In this document: positions 1 through 6,469 of the stretch, piece after piece
How positions within the stretch are numbered: position 1 is the stretch's first letter
How the letters are laid out: the number at the start of each line of letters is the position of its first letter
NCBI GenBank assembly: GCA_026416755.1
Contig: JAOAEP010000096.1
Span: 1 to 7,594, forward strand
From: a bacterium
Lineage (GTDB): Bacteria; Ratteibacteria; UBA8468; B48-G9; JAFGKM01
Reading direction: 5' to 3'
DNA length: 7,594 nt
Notes under the pieces: model-generated
The model's input: only the letters and a program-made list of their open reading frames with translations
The model's database searches: none
What the model was told of the DNA's origin: nothing
Position numbers and translations under genes: made by a program

Positions 1-285
1 CTTTATTTTATTGGATTTGGAGTAGGTGGTCTTTTAAAAACAGTTGGTGGAGTTTTACTTTATGCTTTAATTGTAAATCCTGCCTCTTCAGCATATCAAA
101 TTACTTATAATCTTAAAAATATGTATATACTTTCAATTTTATTTGGTATTATATCAACAATTTCTGGATTAATATTTTCTGCAATCTTCAATATTCCAAC
201 AGGTGCTTCTATTGTAATTGTTTCAAGTTTTATATTTAGTATATGCTTTTTATTTTCGCCAAAAAGGAAAATTAAAAATGAATAA
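1..285 (+). CDS. Metal ABC transporter permease, ABC-3 (ZnuB/MntB/TroC) family, C-terminal part only
   Basis: Partial gene: the frame is open from base 1 and stops at TAA 283-285, leaving the last 94 residues. It encodes the membrane-spanning subunit of an ABC importer of the zinc/manganese/iron type, in the cytoplasmic membrane. The visible part has a Gly-rich helix (residues about 4-25), then NPASSAYQ at 26-33, which matches the 'IPAATA' segment typical of ABC-3 permeases. Two further hydrophobic helices follow (about 41-61 and 69-86), separated by the conserved N-I-P-T-G turn (64-68), and the basic tail SPKRKIKNE ends on the cytoplasmic side. This order of elements is what supports the family call; the metal cannot be told from this part. 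The ATP-binding and substrate-binding subunits should lie upstream, outside the window. The stop codon overlaps the start of the methyltransferase downstream by 8 bp, so the two are co-transcribed and probably translationally coupled. Confidence 0.8.
   Translation, partial: LYFIGFGVGGLLKTVGGVLLYALIVNPASSAYQITYNLKNMYILSILFGIISTISGLIFSAIFNIPTGASIVIVSSFIFSICFLFSPKRKIKNE
263..270 (+). promoter_or_regulatory. Ribosome binding site deciding the methyltransferase start
   Basis: AAAGGAAA lies inside the last codons of the upstream permease, with GGA 9 nt ahead of ATG 278. It supports the short start over the TTG at 218 and fits coupled translation across the 8-bp overlap. Confidence 0.6.
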
Positions 286-862
286 AAAGAAAGAATTTTT
301 CAATATTATGGCTGAAAATTGGGATAAAAATAAAGAAATAATTCCTGAAAAATATAGAAGAATTGTTAAGGAGTTAAAAATAATAGATAAACAGAAAATA
401 CTTGACATAGGAACAGGGACAGGTATTTTAATCCCTTATTTGCTTGAAACAAAAAAGAATATTGAAATATATGCAATTGATTATTCTGAGAAAATGATAG
501 AAAAATTTAAAAGTAAAAAATTTCCAGAAAATGTGAAAGGATTTGTTATGGATATTCATAATACAGAATTTAATGACGATTTTTTCGATAGAATAATTGC
601 TAATGCTTGCTATCCTCATTTTGATAATAAAGCGAGAGCATTGAAAGAAATATATAGGATTTTGAAAAAAGAAGGACTATTTGTAATTTCACATCCTACA
701 GGTAGAAAATTTGTAAATGAAATACATAAAAAAACTTTTCCTTTTTATAAAGATATAATTCCATCTTTTAAAAGACTTAAAAACTATATTGAAAAATTTG
801 GATTTAGATATATAAATGGTTTTGACGAGGAAGATTTTTTCTTAATAACTTTTAAAAAATAA
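278..862 (+). CDS. Class I SAM-dependent methyltransferase (type 11-like), linked to a metal transporter
   Basis: A 194-residue soluble Rossmann-fold methyltransferase; substrate unknown. SAM-binding motif I is LDIGTGTG (residues 42-49). The acidic residue after strand 2 is D68 (AIDYS), the motif II-type acidic site is D92 (VMDIHN), motif III is FDRIIANA (103-110), and the post-III segment is LKEIYRILKKEGLFVISHPTG (122-142, one long element). After this comes R143 and NEIHKK (147-152), a pattern I associate with small methyltransferases found beside zinc-type ABC transporters. The start chosen is ATG 278, because AAAGGAAA (263-270) precedes it at a suitable distance and it overlaps the permease stop by 8 bp. 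A TTG at 218 would lengthen it into the permease with non-homologous residues. It is the last gene of its plus-strand unit. The role in metal uptake (metallophore, cofactor or small-molecule methylation) is inference from position only. Confidence 0.85.
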   Translation: MNKKKEFFNIMAENWDKNKEIIPEKYRRIVKELKIIDKQKILDIGTGTGILIPYLLETKKNIEIYAIDYSEKMIEKFKSKKFPENVKGFVMDIHNTEFNDDFFDRIIANACYPHFDNKARALKEIYRILKKEGLFVISHPTGRKFVNEIHKKTFPFYKDIIPSFKRLKNYIEKFGFRYINGFDEEDFFLITFKK

Positions 863-883
863 AAAATTTTATAATTAATTTTT
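862..883. terminator. Possible weak bidirectional terminator between convergent genes
   Basis: The 61-bp gap between the two convergent stop codons holds an AT-only inverted repeat: AAAAATT (862-868) and AATTTTT (877-883) with an 8-nt loop. Read on the minus strand, the stem is followed by another T-rich run (ATTTTTT, reaching into the methyltransferase tail), as expected for termination of the GH38 operon. On the plus strand the T-run is part of the stem itself. Without any G-C pair, the stem would be unstable, and in such AT-rich DNA it could be chance. Confidence 0.25.
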
Positions 884-923
884 CTCCATGTTATTTGATT
901 TTTTTTAAAAGCCATAACTGAAT

Positions 924-3476
924 TTACAGAAAAAATTTTAAAGTTAAAATTTCAAATTTTTTTATCTTTATTTTTACTTTATTCTCTTTCAATAAAATTT
1001 TTCTATCTTTAATCTCATTGCCTATTAAATCAGTTATTTTTATTTTTTCTAACTTAAAAAATAATTCAATTTCACATTCAACCTCTTTTCCTTCTGTTTC
1101 ATACAATCTCAAAATAAAATTTTCTCCTTCTTTATAGAATGAAGTCAAAATAATATTATCTGGTTTTATTTTTATAAAAGAGTAAGTTTTTGATATACTT
1201 TCTTTTTCAAATCTTGGAAATCTTTGTATTACAACAGGTTCATTTCTTAAAATTTCACTTAATTTAACCATATCTGATAGAGATTTCCCTTTATGAAATA
1301 AAAGGGTATATTTAAATTTATGTTTTCCCCTTGCTTCTATCTTTTCATTTATATCTTTTTCCCAGTTATTTTTAGGTCTATTAAAACTCCTTAAAGTAAT
1401 ATGAGAAAGAATTTTTTGTTCCTTATCATAAATAAAATATCTGTCGCCATTATGAACTATTAAAGATATTCCTTTTTCTTCATTTTTATAATCAACAAAA
1501 CTTTTTGAAAAAAACATCCCTTCAATTAATCGTTCAATATTATCCCATCCTCTTCCTGGTAATCTTCCGTATGGTTCATTTTCAAGATTTTTTTCTTCCC
1601 AACCAAATGGTATATCTCCATAAATTTTACCTTCAAAAAAATTTAAAGGCATTGAAAATAATAAAAAAGAATTTTTTTCGCCCTGCCAATCAATCTCAAC
1701 TTCAAAGTCAACCCTATCTTCCTTATAAATAATAGTATCCATTTTAATCTTATGTTTACCAATTCTTCCTTCACTTTCAAAAATTTTTCTTAATTCTCCT
1801 TCTTCTTTCTTAAACCATTTTCCCCAAATAACATTTTCTTCTTTTAAAAATTTTCCTATATGTAAAATTCCTTCTGGGTCAAGATGTAAAATTTTTAAAT
1901 TACCAAAAGGATTATTTCTATCAGTTTTATAAGAGAAATCTTTTCCCTTTATCTCTATTAAATATCCATTTTCAAAATTTAAAATAATATTTTCATTTTC
2001 AATTTTACTTAAATCGTTTAGTTTAAAAATAAAATATCTTTCTTCTTTTTTTCTTTTTTCAATATATATTGAATTATATCCAAGAGATGGTAGAAATATT
2101 TTTGCAATAACTTCAACTTCCCATAAATTATATTCACTCGGCAAATAATTTATAATCTGATAAGGAATTTCTGTATTTTCTGCATCTTTAAGAATAAAAC
2201 TTTTATCTAATTTTCCATCTACTGAACTTATATAAAATTTTACATAGAAATAATCAGAAAAATTTGTCTGATTAAAAATAATTGCAACTGGTTTTTCTTT
2301 AAATTTTATTGAAGAGATTATTTTATTAAGTGCTTTTTTCTTTAATTCTTTTATTTCAAAAATTGTTTTTAAAGCAAGATTATAAATTTCATCAAAATCA
2401 TTTTCAAATAACCATTGAGTTGCATGAGAAGAAAATAAGAGTATATCTTTCCATAAGTTTTCAAACTCATTTTCAGGATATTTAAAGCCAAAGAAACTTG
2501 CTATTGAAGATATTTTTTCTGTATTTGTTATTTCTCTATCCGCAAGGATTCTTAAATACCATAAGCCTTCTGAACCACCATAAGAAGCATTATAGCAAAC
2601 ATCACATGGCTCAATTGGCCCTTCTATTTCAGATAATTTTTCTTTTTCTATATCTTTAAAATAATCAATTGGTGTTCCAAACTCCATAGGTATTTTTTCT
2701 CTTTTATTCCATTTTTCTATAAATTCAATTAAATCAAGTTTTTCATCATTAGGGTATGTACTTCTTAATGGCCTTAAATCATCCATCCCTTGACTTATCC
2801 ATATAATACCTGTTTGTGAAAGTTTACTTACATATTCTATTTCTAATTCATAAAACTTTTCTTTTGCTTTTTTCCAATCTTTCAAAAATTTATCTTTATC
2901 TGTATAAATTTCTTGGTAACATAGCCCTGAATAAGAGCCCCTTGAACATATAATTTTGCTTCCATCAATACCTTTCCATACAAATTCATAGGGTATATTT
3001 TTTGTACTTAAAGCAGAATGTGGTCTCCAAAATCTAAAATATTTATAACCACTTTTACTTAAAATTTGTGGTAATTGTGGATGGCCAACCGCAACATCAA
3101 CTGTGCCTGCATAAACAGTAAGTTCTGTTTCTGGAAATAGTTCTTTGAATATTCTCTTACCGTAAATTATATCTCTTATAAATGTCTCTTCTCCAACCAT
3201 GTTTGTTCTTAAATTTGAATAAGTTCCACATATAGCAATTTTTCTTTCATTTATTTTTTCTCTTAATTCTTTATATCGCTCTGGATAATTTCTTAAAAAT
3301 GGTTCAAGGAATGTAATATATGTATCTATGTAATATTTAAAATTTTTATTTTTTCTCATAATATCTAAAACTTCATTCAAAACAATACAATATCTTCTTT
3401 CATGCCAGTTTCTTGTATGAGTCCATGCCCAATCAGGATGACAATAAGGAACTATATAAATTTTTTTTATATTAAT
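924..3476 (-). CDS. Glycoside hydrolase family 38-type (alpha-mannosidase-like) enzyme with a non-canonical start codon
   Basis: About 850 residues, cytosolic (no signal peptide), probably a retaining metal-dependent alpha-glycosidase. Numbered from ATT 3476, the N-terminus reads IYIVPYCHPDWAWTH (6-20), giving the GH38 HxDWxW motif with zinc ligands H13 and D15. GTYSN and GEETFIRDIIYGKR (about 84-108) match the GH38 region before the nucleophile. D127 in TVDVAVGHPQLPQIL is the expected nucleophile and third ligand, GMDDLRP (231-237) fits the acid/base loop, and H351 in LFSSHATQWLF is the candidate fourth ligand. Residues about 285-380 are the helical middle domain and about 400-850 the beta-sandwich C-terminal part. 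The family usually spans 800-1,050 residues, so the length fits. The start is unusual: no ATG/GTG/TTG exists in this frame between the TAA at 3498-3500 and the motif, yet AGGAGG lies 5 nt ahead of ATT. ATA at 3470 is the alternative. TTG 3380 would delete the active-site motif. It is the last gene of the operon. Exact sugar specificity is not known; alpha-mannoside is the family default. Confidence 0.85.
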   Translation of the reverse strand: MNIKKIYIVPYCHPDWAWTHTRNWHERRYCIVLNEVLDIMRKNKNFKYYIDTYITFLEPFLRNYPERYKELREKINERKIAICGTYSNLRTNMVGEETFIRDIIYGKRIFKELFPETELTVYAGTVDVAVGHPQLPQILSKSGYKYFRFWRPHSALSTKNIPYEFVWKGIDGSKIICSRGSYSGLCYQEIYTDKDKFLKDWKKAKEKFYELEIEYVSKLSQTGIIWISQGMDDLRPLRSTYPNDEKLDLIEFIEKWNKREKIPMEFGTPIDYFKDIEKEKLSEIEGPIEPCDVCYNASYGGSEGLWYLRILADREITNTEKISSIASFFGFKYPENEFENLWKDILLFSSHATQWLFENDFDEIYNLALKTIFEIKELKKKALNKIISSIKFKEKPVAIIFNQTNFSDYFYVKFYISSVDGKLDKSFILKDAENTEIPYQIINYLPSEYNLWEVEVIAKIFLPSLGYNSIYIEKRKKEERYFIFKLNDLSKIENENIILNFENGYLIEIKGKDFSYKTDRNNPFGNLKILHLDPEGILHIGKFLKEENVIWGKWFKKEEGELRKIFESEGRIGKHKIKMDTIIYKEDRVDFEVEIDWQGEKNSFLLFSMPLNFFEGKIYGDIPFGWEEKNLENEPYGRLPGRGWDNIERLIEGMFFSKSFVDYKNEEKGISLIVHNGDRYFIYDKEQKILSHITLRSFNRPKNNWEKDINEKIEARGKHKFKYTLLFHKGKSLSDMVKLSEILRNEPVVIQRFPRFEKESISKTYSFIKIKPDNIILTSFYKEGENFILRLYETEGKEVECEIELFFKLEKIKITDLIGNEIKDRKILLKENKVKIKIKKFEILTLKFFL

Positions 3477-3535
3477 TTTAACCTCCTTTTTGAAATTTTA
3501 ATCTAATTAAATAAAAACTTCTTTTTAAAAATTCA
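3477..3535 (-). other. Only true intergenic gap inside the operon (URO-D to GH38)
   Basis: These 59 bp hold the GH38 Shine-Dalgarno and a 6-bp AT-only inverted repeat (TAAAAA, GAAG loop, TTTTTA, near 3512-3527). I see no convincing -35/-10 pair. The repeat could slightly attenuate or protect the mRNA, but its AT-only stem is weak, so the GH38 gene is taken as part of the upstream transcript. Confidence 0.4.
3482..3490 (-). promoter_or_regulatory. Perfect Shine-Dalgarno ahead of the non-canonical GH38 start
   Basis: On the minus strand, AAAAGGAGG runs from 3490 to 3482, fully complementary to the 16S 3' end. It lies 5 nt before ATT 3476, 11 nt before ATA 3470 and about 100 nt before TTG 3380. 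Its position argues that translation begins here and includes the HPDWAW motif. Confidence 0.75.
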
Positions 3536-4633
3536 TTATCTTCCATATTTTTCAAGTATTTCTCTTACTTTACAAATTCTTTCTTTTGGTGCATCTGGAG
3601 GAACCTGGTCTGCAACTCCAAGAACAAAATTATTCTTATTTTTAACAAATAAAATTAAATTTCTAATATAGTTTTCAAAATAATCATCCTTATATAAAGG
3701 AGAAAAAATTGCTCCTGGAATTCCTCCCCATATAATAATCTTTTCATCACATACTTTAAAAATTTCTTCAATGTTCATATCTCCAACTGGACTTGGTGTA
3801 ACCGCTTCAACAAAATCAAAACCACTTTCAATTAATAAATGTAAAGAACCTTTTAAGGTTCCATCATTATGAATTCCAACAAATTTACCTTTATCTTTCA
3901 GTTGTTTTATCCTTTTTTTCCAATAGGGCATTTCATATTTTTCTATTAAATTTTTGCCAGTTACTTCTGCAGATAAATTTTCAGGAAATATTACAATTAA
4001 AGATGGTGAATTTTCAATAATTTCAAAAATCTCATTATCTAAATATTGTAGAAGTTCAATTGTTTCTTCTAATATATTTGGGTCTTCAATAAAAATATCA
4101 ATAACTTTCTGTATTCCAGCCCATCTTGTGATAAGTGTTTGAAGAGGAGAAACACAACAAGGAGCAAGTGCAACAGGTATTCCATAAATACCCCATTTTT
4201 TATCAATTCTTTCAAATTCATCATAATTTGGGCTTACTTTTCTATTTTTAAAAATATATTGCATTATCTTTAAGTCATATGGTGTTTTAATAAAATGTGT
4301 TGTATAGGAAAAGGTATAGGAATTTTCAAGGAATTTTGATATCGACTCAATTTCACCTATTGGAGTTTTTACTTTTGAAATTATATATTTATCTTTTTTC
4401 TCATTTATAAATTTTATCTCTTCAGAATATGTTTCTTTCCATAAACTTGGTGGATATACATATATTCCCACATTTGTTTCTATATATAATTTTAAATAAT
4501 CATCCTCTAAGGAATATCTTTCTTCTATCCCTTTAATTTTTGAATTATACCACCAGGATAAATCAGCATACCATGGAATTAAATCAGGTCTTTTTTTATT
4601 TAAAACAGATAACAATCTTTCCCTTTCATTCAT
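3536..4633 (-). CDS. URO-D-fold (uroporphyrinogen decarboxylase/MtaA-like) family protein lacking the usual zinc Cys motif
   Basis: A 365-residue soluble protein related to uroporphyrinogen decarboxylases and the MtaA/MtbA corrinoid methyltransferases. The opening MNERERLLSVLNKKRPDLIP is typical of the superfamily (RER.L..L....PD..P). PENLSAE (217-223), an E-K-Y-x-x-P-Y-W segment (231-238), GIHNDG (253-258), the strand FDFVEAVTPSPVGD (272-285), GGIPGAIF (303-310) and GVADQVPPDAP (339-349) follow in the usual order. True UroD substrate residues of the N-terminal R-Q-A-G-R type are absent. MtaA-type zinc ligands (H-x-C and a C-terminal Cys) are replaced: the first is H255-x-D257 and the second site is Ala. 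Haem synthesis and simple zinc-dependent methyl transfer are therefore both unlikely. Such proteins are common in carbohydrate gene clusters of uncultivated bacteria, with no established function. The start chosen is ATG 4633, overlapping the dehydrogenase stop as ATGA; ATG 4645 is possible and adds four residues. No strong ribosome binding site is visible, consistent with coupling. Confidence 0.8.
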   Translation of the reverse strand: MNERERLLSVLNKKRPDLIPWYADLSWWYNSKIKGIEERYSLEDDYLKLYIETNVGIYVYPPSLWKETYSEEIKFINEKKDKYIISKVKTPIGEIESISKFLENSYTFSYTTHFIKTPYDLKIMQYIFKNRKVSPNYDEFERIDKKWGIYGIPVALAPCCVSPLQTLITRWAGIQKVIDIFIEDPNILEETIELLQYLDNEIFEIIENSPSLIVIFPENLSAEVTGKNLIEKYEMPYWKKRIKQLKDKGKFVGIHNDGTLKGSLHLLIESGFDFVEAVTPSPVGDMNIEEIFKVCDEKIIIWGGIPGAIFSPLYKDDYFENYIRNLILFVKNKNNFVLGVADQVPPDAPKERICKVREILEKYGR

Positions 4634-5724
4634 ACTCTTATCCATTTTTTTGTCTTAATTGATTCTTTTATCTTTTCAATAACTTTCATATTATAGATTC
4701 CATCATAGAGAGAAGGGGTTGTTTGTTTATTTTCATATATACTTTTTAAAAAATTATAAATTGAATGAACATGTGCCCTTATCCAACCAGAAGTAAATTT
4801 AACTCCTGGAAAACTACTTTCTTTATAATTCCCTCCTGTAAATATTTTTTTGAAACCTGTTGGTTCTTTAATAGAAAATATTTCTAAAAAATTATTTTCC
4901 ATAGAATTAAATCTTATTGCTCCTTCTGTTCCATAAATTTCATACTTAAGTTCATCTATTGTTCCTGTTGCTATTTTTGATGCTTCAATTATTCCATTGG
5001 TTAAATTTTTCATTTTCACATTAATACTTATATGGTCTTCTACTTCTATTTTAACAATTCTCCCATTTTTCGTTGGTCTTTCAGGATATAAAATCACTTC
5101 ATTTGCAATTACTTCATCAAACTCGCCAAAAAACCAATAAATTAAATCAATTACATGACTACCTAAATCAAGTAATACACCCGCACCTTTTTCTTGTTTC
5201 CATCCTATTGGTTTTTCTTTCTCAACACTACCTGAATGATAATATGAAATTCTAAAAATAGTTGGTTTACCAATAAATCCATTTTCAATTAACTCTTTTG
5301 TCTTTATTGTAGCGGGAATAAATCTATTATGAAAAGTAATTTGATGGATTTTGTCAAAATCTCTTAATTCTTTTTCAATTTCTAATGCTTCTTCTAATGT
5401 TGAAACTATTGGTTTTTCACAATATATGTGTTTTTTATTTTTAATTGCATATATAAGTTGCTCATAATGATAAATATTCGGACTTGATATATCAACAATT
5501 TCAATCTCTGGATTTTCTATTATTTGTTTATAATCAGTTGTTGTAATTTCTATTCCATATTCTTCTTTTGCCTTTTTTGCTGTCTCTTTTCTTGATGTGC
5601 ATATACCTAAAACCTTGGCTCTAAATGGACTTTCAGGATAATAATATTTTAAATTTTCATAAGAATAAGCATGAACTTTTCCAATAAATCCAAATCCAAT
5701 AATTCCAACATTATATGTTTTCAT
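4630..5724 (-). CDS. Gfo/Idh/MocA family NAD(P)-dependent sugar oxidoreductase
   Basis: A 364-residue cytosolic dehydrogenase of the glucose-fructose oxidoreductase/inositol dehydrogenase/MocA family, expected to oxidise or reduce a hydroxyl of a sugar, sugar acid or cyclitol. The N-terminal Rossmann domain opens with GIIGFGFIGK (7-16, G10-x-G12-x-x-G15). The nucleotide-proximal EKP is E103-K104-P105, with K104 the usual catalytic lysine. In the C-terminal alpha/beta domain, LLDLGSHVIDLIYWFFG (184-200) supplies D186 and H190 of the conserved D-x-G-x-H active site. All key residues are intact. A neutral S44-R45 after strand 2 (ICTSR, 41-45) suggests possible NADP use, which is inference. ATG 5724 follows AAAGGA (5738-5733) at 8 nt and lies one base after the creatininase stop. 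The 3' end overlaps the URO-D start. The substrate cannot be assigned from sequence; in context it acts on the product of the glycosidase or isomerase. Confidence 0.9.
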   Translation of the reverse strand: MKTYNVGIIGFGFIGKVHAYSYENLKYYYPESPFRAKVLGICTSRKETAKKAKEEYGIEITTTDYKQIIENPEIEIVDISSPNIYHYEQLIYAIKNKKHIYCEKPIVSTLEEALEIEKELRDFDKIHQITFHNRFIPATIKTKELIENGFIGKPTIFRISYYHSGSVEKEKPIGWKQEKGAGVLLDLGSHVIDLIYWFFGEFDEVIANEVILYPERPTKNGRIVKIEVEDHISINVKMKNLTNGIIEASKIATGTIDELKYEIYGTEGAIRFNSMENNFLEIFSIKEPTGFKKIFTGGNYKESSFPGVKFTSGWIRAHVHSIYNFLKSIYENKQTTPSLYDGIYNMKVIEKIKESIKTKKWIRV

Positions 5725-5725
5725 T

Positions 5726-6469
5726 TTAAAATTCCTTTAAAAATTCAATATATTCTTCTATTATTGCATTGAATAATTTTTCTCCTTTTTCTTTACTTGC
5801 ATATTTTGGTGCTCCATAAATTCCTGTTTTACTTTTTTGTAAACCCCATGTGGAAATAAATACCTTACCTGGATAAAATTTCTTATTTATCTTTAAAATA
5901 TCTTCATCGGTTGCTTTTTCCATAATAACACTTTTCTCATCAAGATAAAGCATTAAAGATGTTTCATATTCACATCCATGACAATTTCCACGCCATCCTG
6001 CTTCAAGTATTTTATTTATTTTCTCCTTTGCAATAATATTTGGAATTGTAAGAGCCATATAAATTCCATAAGTATCAGCGATTTTTCTTACAACAACCTC
6101 AAGAGCACCTGTATGGTTTCCATGGCAACTAACAATAACAATTTTCTTAAACCCCATTTCTATCAAAGAAGAGCATATGTCATAAACATAATTTATAAAT
6201 GTCTCAATTTTAATCCCAGGACATCCAGGCCAATTTTTAATCTCTTTTGTTGAATATCCATAATAAATAGTAGGCATAACTATAATTGGTACTTCAGAAA
6301 GTTCTGCCAATTTTTCACATATTTTTTCAGCAATAAAAGCATCTGTTTTTGTTGGTAAGTGTAACCCATGTTCTTCAATTTGACCAATAGGCAATAAAAC
6401 AATTACATTTTTTTCTATTGCCTCATTTAATTCTTCATATGTATTTTCTTCAAATCTCTTTTTCATCAT
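5726..6469 (-). CDS. Creatininase-family metal-dependent amidohydrolase (creatinine amidohydrolase/formamide hydrolase type)
   Basis: A 247-residue soluble protein, normal length for the family, whose members hydrolyse cyclic or formyl amides with a binuclear metal site. LLPIGQIEEHGLHLPTKTDA (25-44) matches the family's opening motif and supplies metal ligands E32, H34 and D43. VSCHGNHTGA (113-122) stands in for the usual NGHGGN loop with H116, and HGCEYETSLML (164-174) matches the HAGE-x-ETS motif with E167. The metal centre therefore looks complete. The substrate pocket is not predictable: relatives include creatininase, ArfB, MftE-like and aminosugar-associated enzymes. There are two adjacent ATGs, 6469 and 6466. 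AGGAG (6478-6474) sits 4 nt from the first and 7 nt from the second, so the second (246 residues) is at least as likely. Its start overlaps the cupin stop. In this operon it could open a lactam or deacylate an amide formed around the aminotransferase step, which is inference. Confidence 0.85.
   Translation of the reverse strand: MMKKRFEENTYEELNEAIEKNVIVLLPIGQIEEHGLHLPTKTDAFIAEKICEKLAELSEVPIIVMPTIYYGYSTKEIKNWPGCPGIKIETFINYVYDICSSLIEMGFKKIVIVSCHGNHTGALEVVVRKIADTYGIYMALTIPNIIAKEKINKILEAGWRGNCHGCEYETSLMLYLDEKSVIMEKATDEDILKINKKFYPGKVFISTWGLQKSKTGIYGAPKYASKEKGEKLFNAIIEEYIEFLKEF

Noticed and set aside
218..277. Methyltransferase start at TTG 218
   Set aside because: The extra 20 residues overlap the conserved permease helix in another frame; ATG 278 has a ribosome binding site and gives a normal methyltransferase N-terminus.
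924..3380. GH38 gene starting at TTG 3380 (818 residues)
   Set aside because: It has no ribosome binding site close upstream and would remove HPDWAW, which is encoded in the same open frame and needed for metal binding.
3477..3535. Riboswitch or intrinsic terminator in the URO-D to GH38 gap
   Set aside because: The gap is only 59 bp, the sole inverted repeat is six A-T pairs, and there is no G-C stem or conserved aptamer-like pattern.
3536..4633. Haem biosynthesis enzyme HemE
   Set aside because: The N-terminal R-Q-A-G-R signature of true uroporphyrinogen decarboxylase is absent and there are no neighbouring haem genes.
5978..6253. 91-codon plus-strand open frame opposite the creatininase-family gene
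   Set aside because: It is antisense to a conserved gene, has low-complexity composition and no recognisable domain or ribosome binding site. Similar antisense frames at 428-619, 1505-1732, 3954-4142 and 5073-5255 are rejected for the same reason.
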